NCBI GenBank assembly: GCA_963971405.1 | Contig: OZ020484.1 | Coordinates: 6,014,001 to 6,078,000 of the forward strand | Direction: 5' to 3' | Length of the DNA: 64,000 nucleotides | DNA from: Psococerastis gibbosa | Lineage: Eukaryota > Arthropoda > Insecta > Psocodea > Psocidae | Part shown: positions 63,626 through 64,000 of the stretch, piece by piece | Layout of the letters: each line of letters begins with the position of its first letter | Position numbering within the stretch: position 1 is the stretch's first letter | Program-made: the position numbers and the translations under genes | Notes under the pieces: model-generated | Told to the model about the DNA's origin: nothing | Database searches by the model: none | The model's input: only the letters and a program-made list of their open reading frames with translations

Positions 63626-64000
63626 GAATTACTATACTTATACCGTAGGTCCAATACGTGCAGTCTATAAAATCACTGATTTTTATTTTATTTTTGATGC
63701 GTTTTTAATAGAACGTAGGCTACATAAACAGAACATTTAGCCATAATTAAATTTGTTTGCATTGGTTAATTATATAGGCCATTGGTCTTGGTATATACTA
63801 TATAACAGTTAGTTAAAGTCTTATTTCTCATTTTACTAAAAAGTATTAGCCAAAAGTTCATTAATTTTCCAAATAGGCTATGAGATGTTACATAGCGAAC
63901 TTCTCATAATGACCGACCAAGGGCCTACAGTGCTCGTTACCTATAGGGGCCAAGTGTAGTAAAGTTCCACAATTGTCCAGTCCTGCGGTAACCTCGCCAT
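63626..64000. other. flanking sequence, no gene recognised
   Basis: AT-rich. I looked for the first exon of the fatty acid synthase-like gene on the minus strand and did not see it. Confidence 0.35.

Overview
This is nuclear DNA from an animal, very probably an arthropod. The evidence is split protein-coding exons with canonical GT/AG sites, a metazoan-type fatty acid synthase-like gene, and a dense transposable-element load that includes a gypsy/errantivirus-type retroelement with an env gene, BEL/Pao, Penelope-like, RTE, mariner and Tc1 relatives. An insect with a large genome fits best; I cannot name the species from sequence alone. There is no operon structure, CRISPR array or convincing RNA gene.

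The only host gene I can support lies on the minus strand and runs through most of the window. Six exons (49345-49500, 25611-25778, 24475-24675, 23279-23517, 5894-6124, 782-973) encode the ketosynthase domain of an animal fatty acid synthase-like protein. Splice sites are canonical, reading phases join wherever adjacent exons are both visible, and no exon has an internal stop. One short exon between the first two was not found, and both gene ends lie outside the window. All three ketosynthase catalytic residues are replaced (Cys to Asn, His to Tyr, His to Asn). This is the most unusual signal here: a ketosynthase-dead paralogue, or a gene in early decay with its exon frame still intact.

The introns are filled with transposons. 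From left to right: a Tc1 relic (1550-2250); an RTE-type LINE (2280-5795) split by a TIR element (2590-4510); a 7.4-kb gypsy/errantivirus-type element with LTRs and env (6326-13715); a second RTE fragment and another LINE tail (14460-15930); a mariner relic (16069-16400); two damaged BEL/Pao elements (16415-21130); a LINE tail (24770-24970); nested inverted repeats (26616-27557); an RNase H-bearing LINE (27558-34143) interrupted by a Penelope-like element with long inverted arms (about 32060-33740); a 4.5-kb non-coding interval bracketed by inverted 250-base repeats (34312-39424); several poly(G)-containing TIR elements; a Mag-like gypsy gag-pol (40637-44746); a TCCGATA motif cluster with a TATA box and small ORF (46836-47472); and a LINE fragment (47640-48190).

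Upstream of the first visible exon are a Penelope/BEL chimera (49735-51007), a CR1-like LINE (51863-54800), and a complete Ty3/gypsy element (54915-63621) with two 917-bp LTRs that I read as identical, a 4-bp target duplication and one intact 1561-codon gag-pol. That last element is the youngest and the only one that looks capable of activity.
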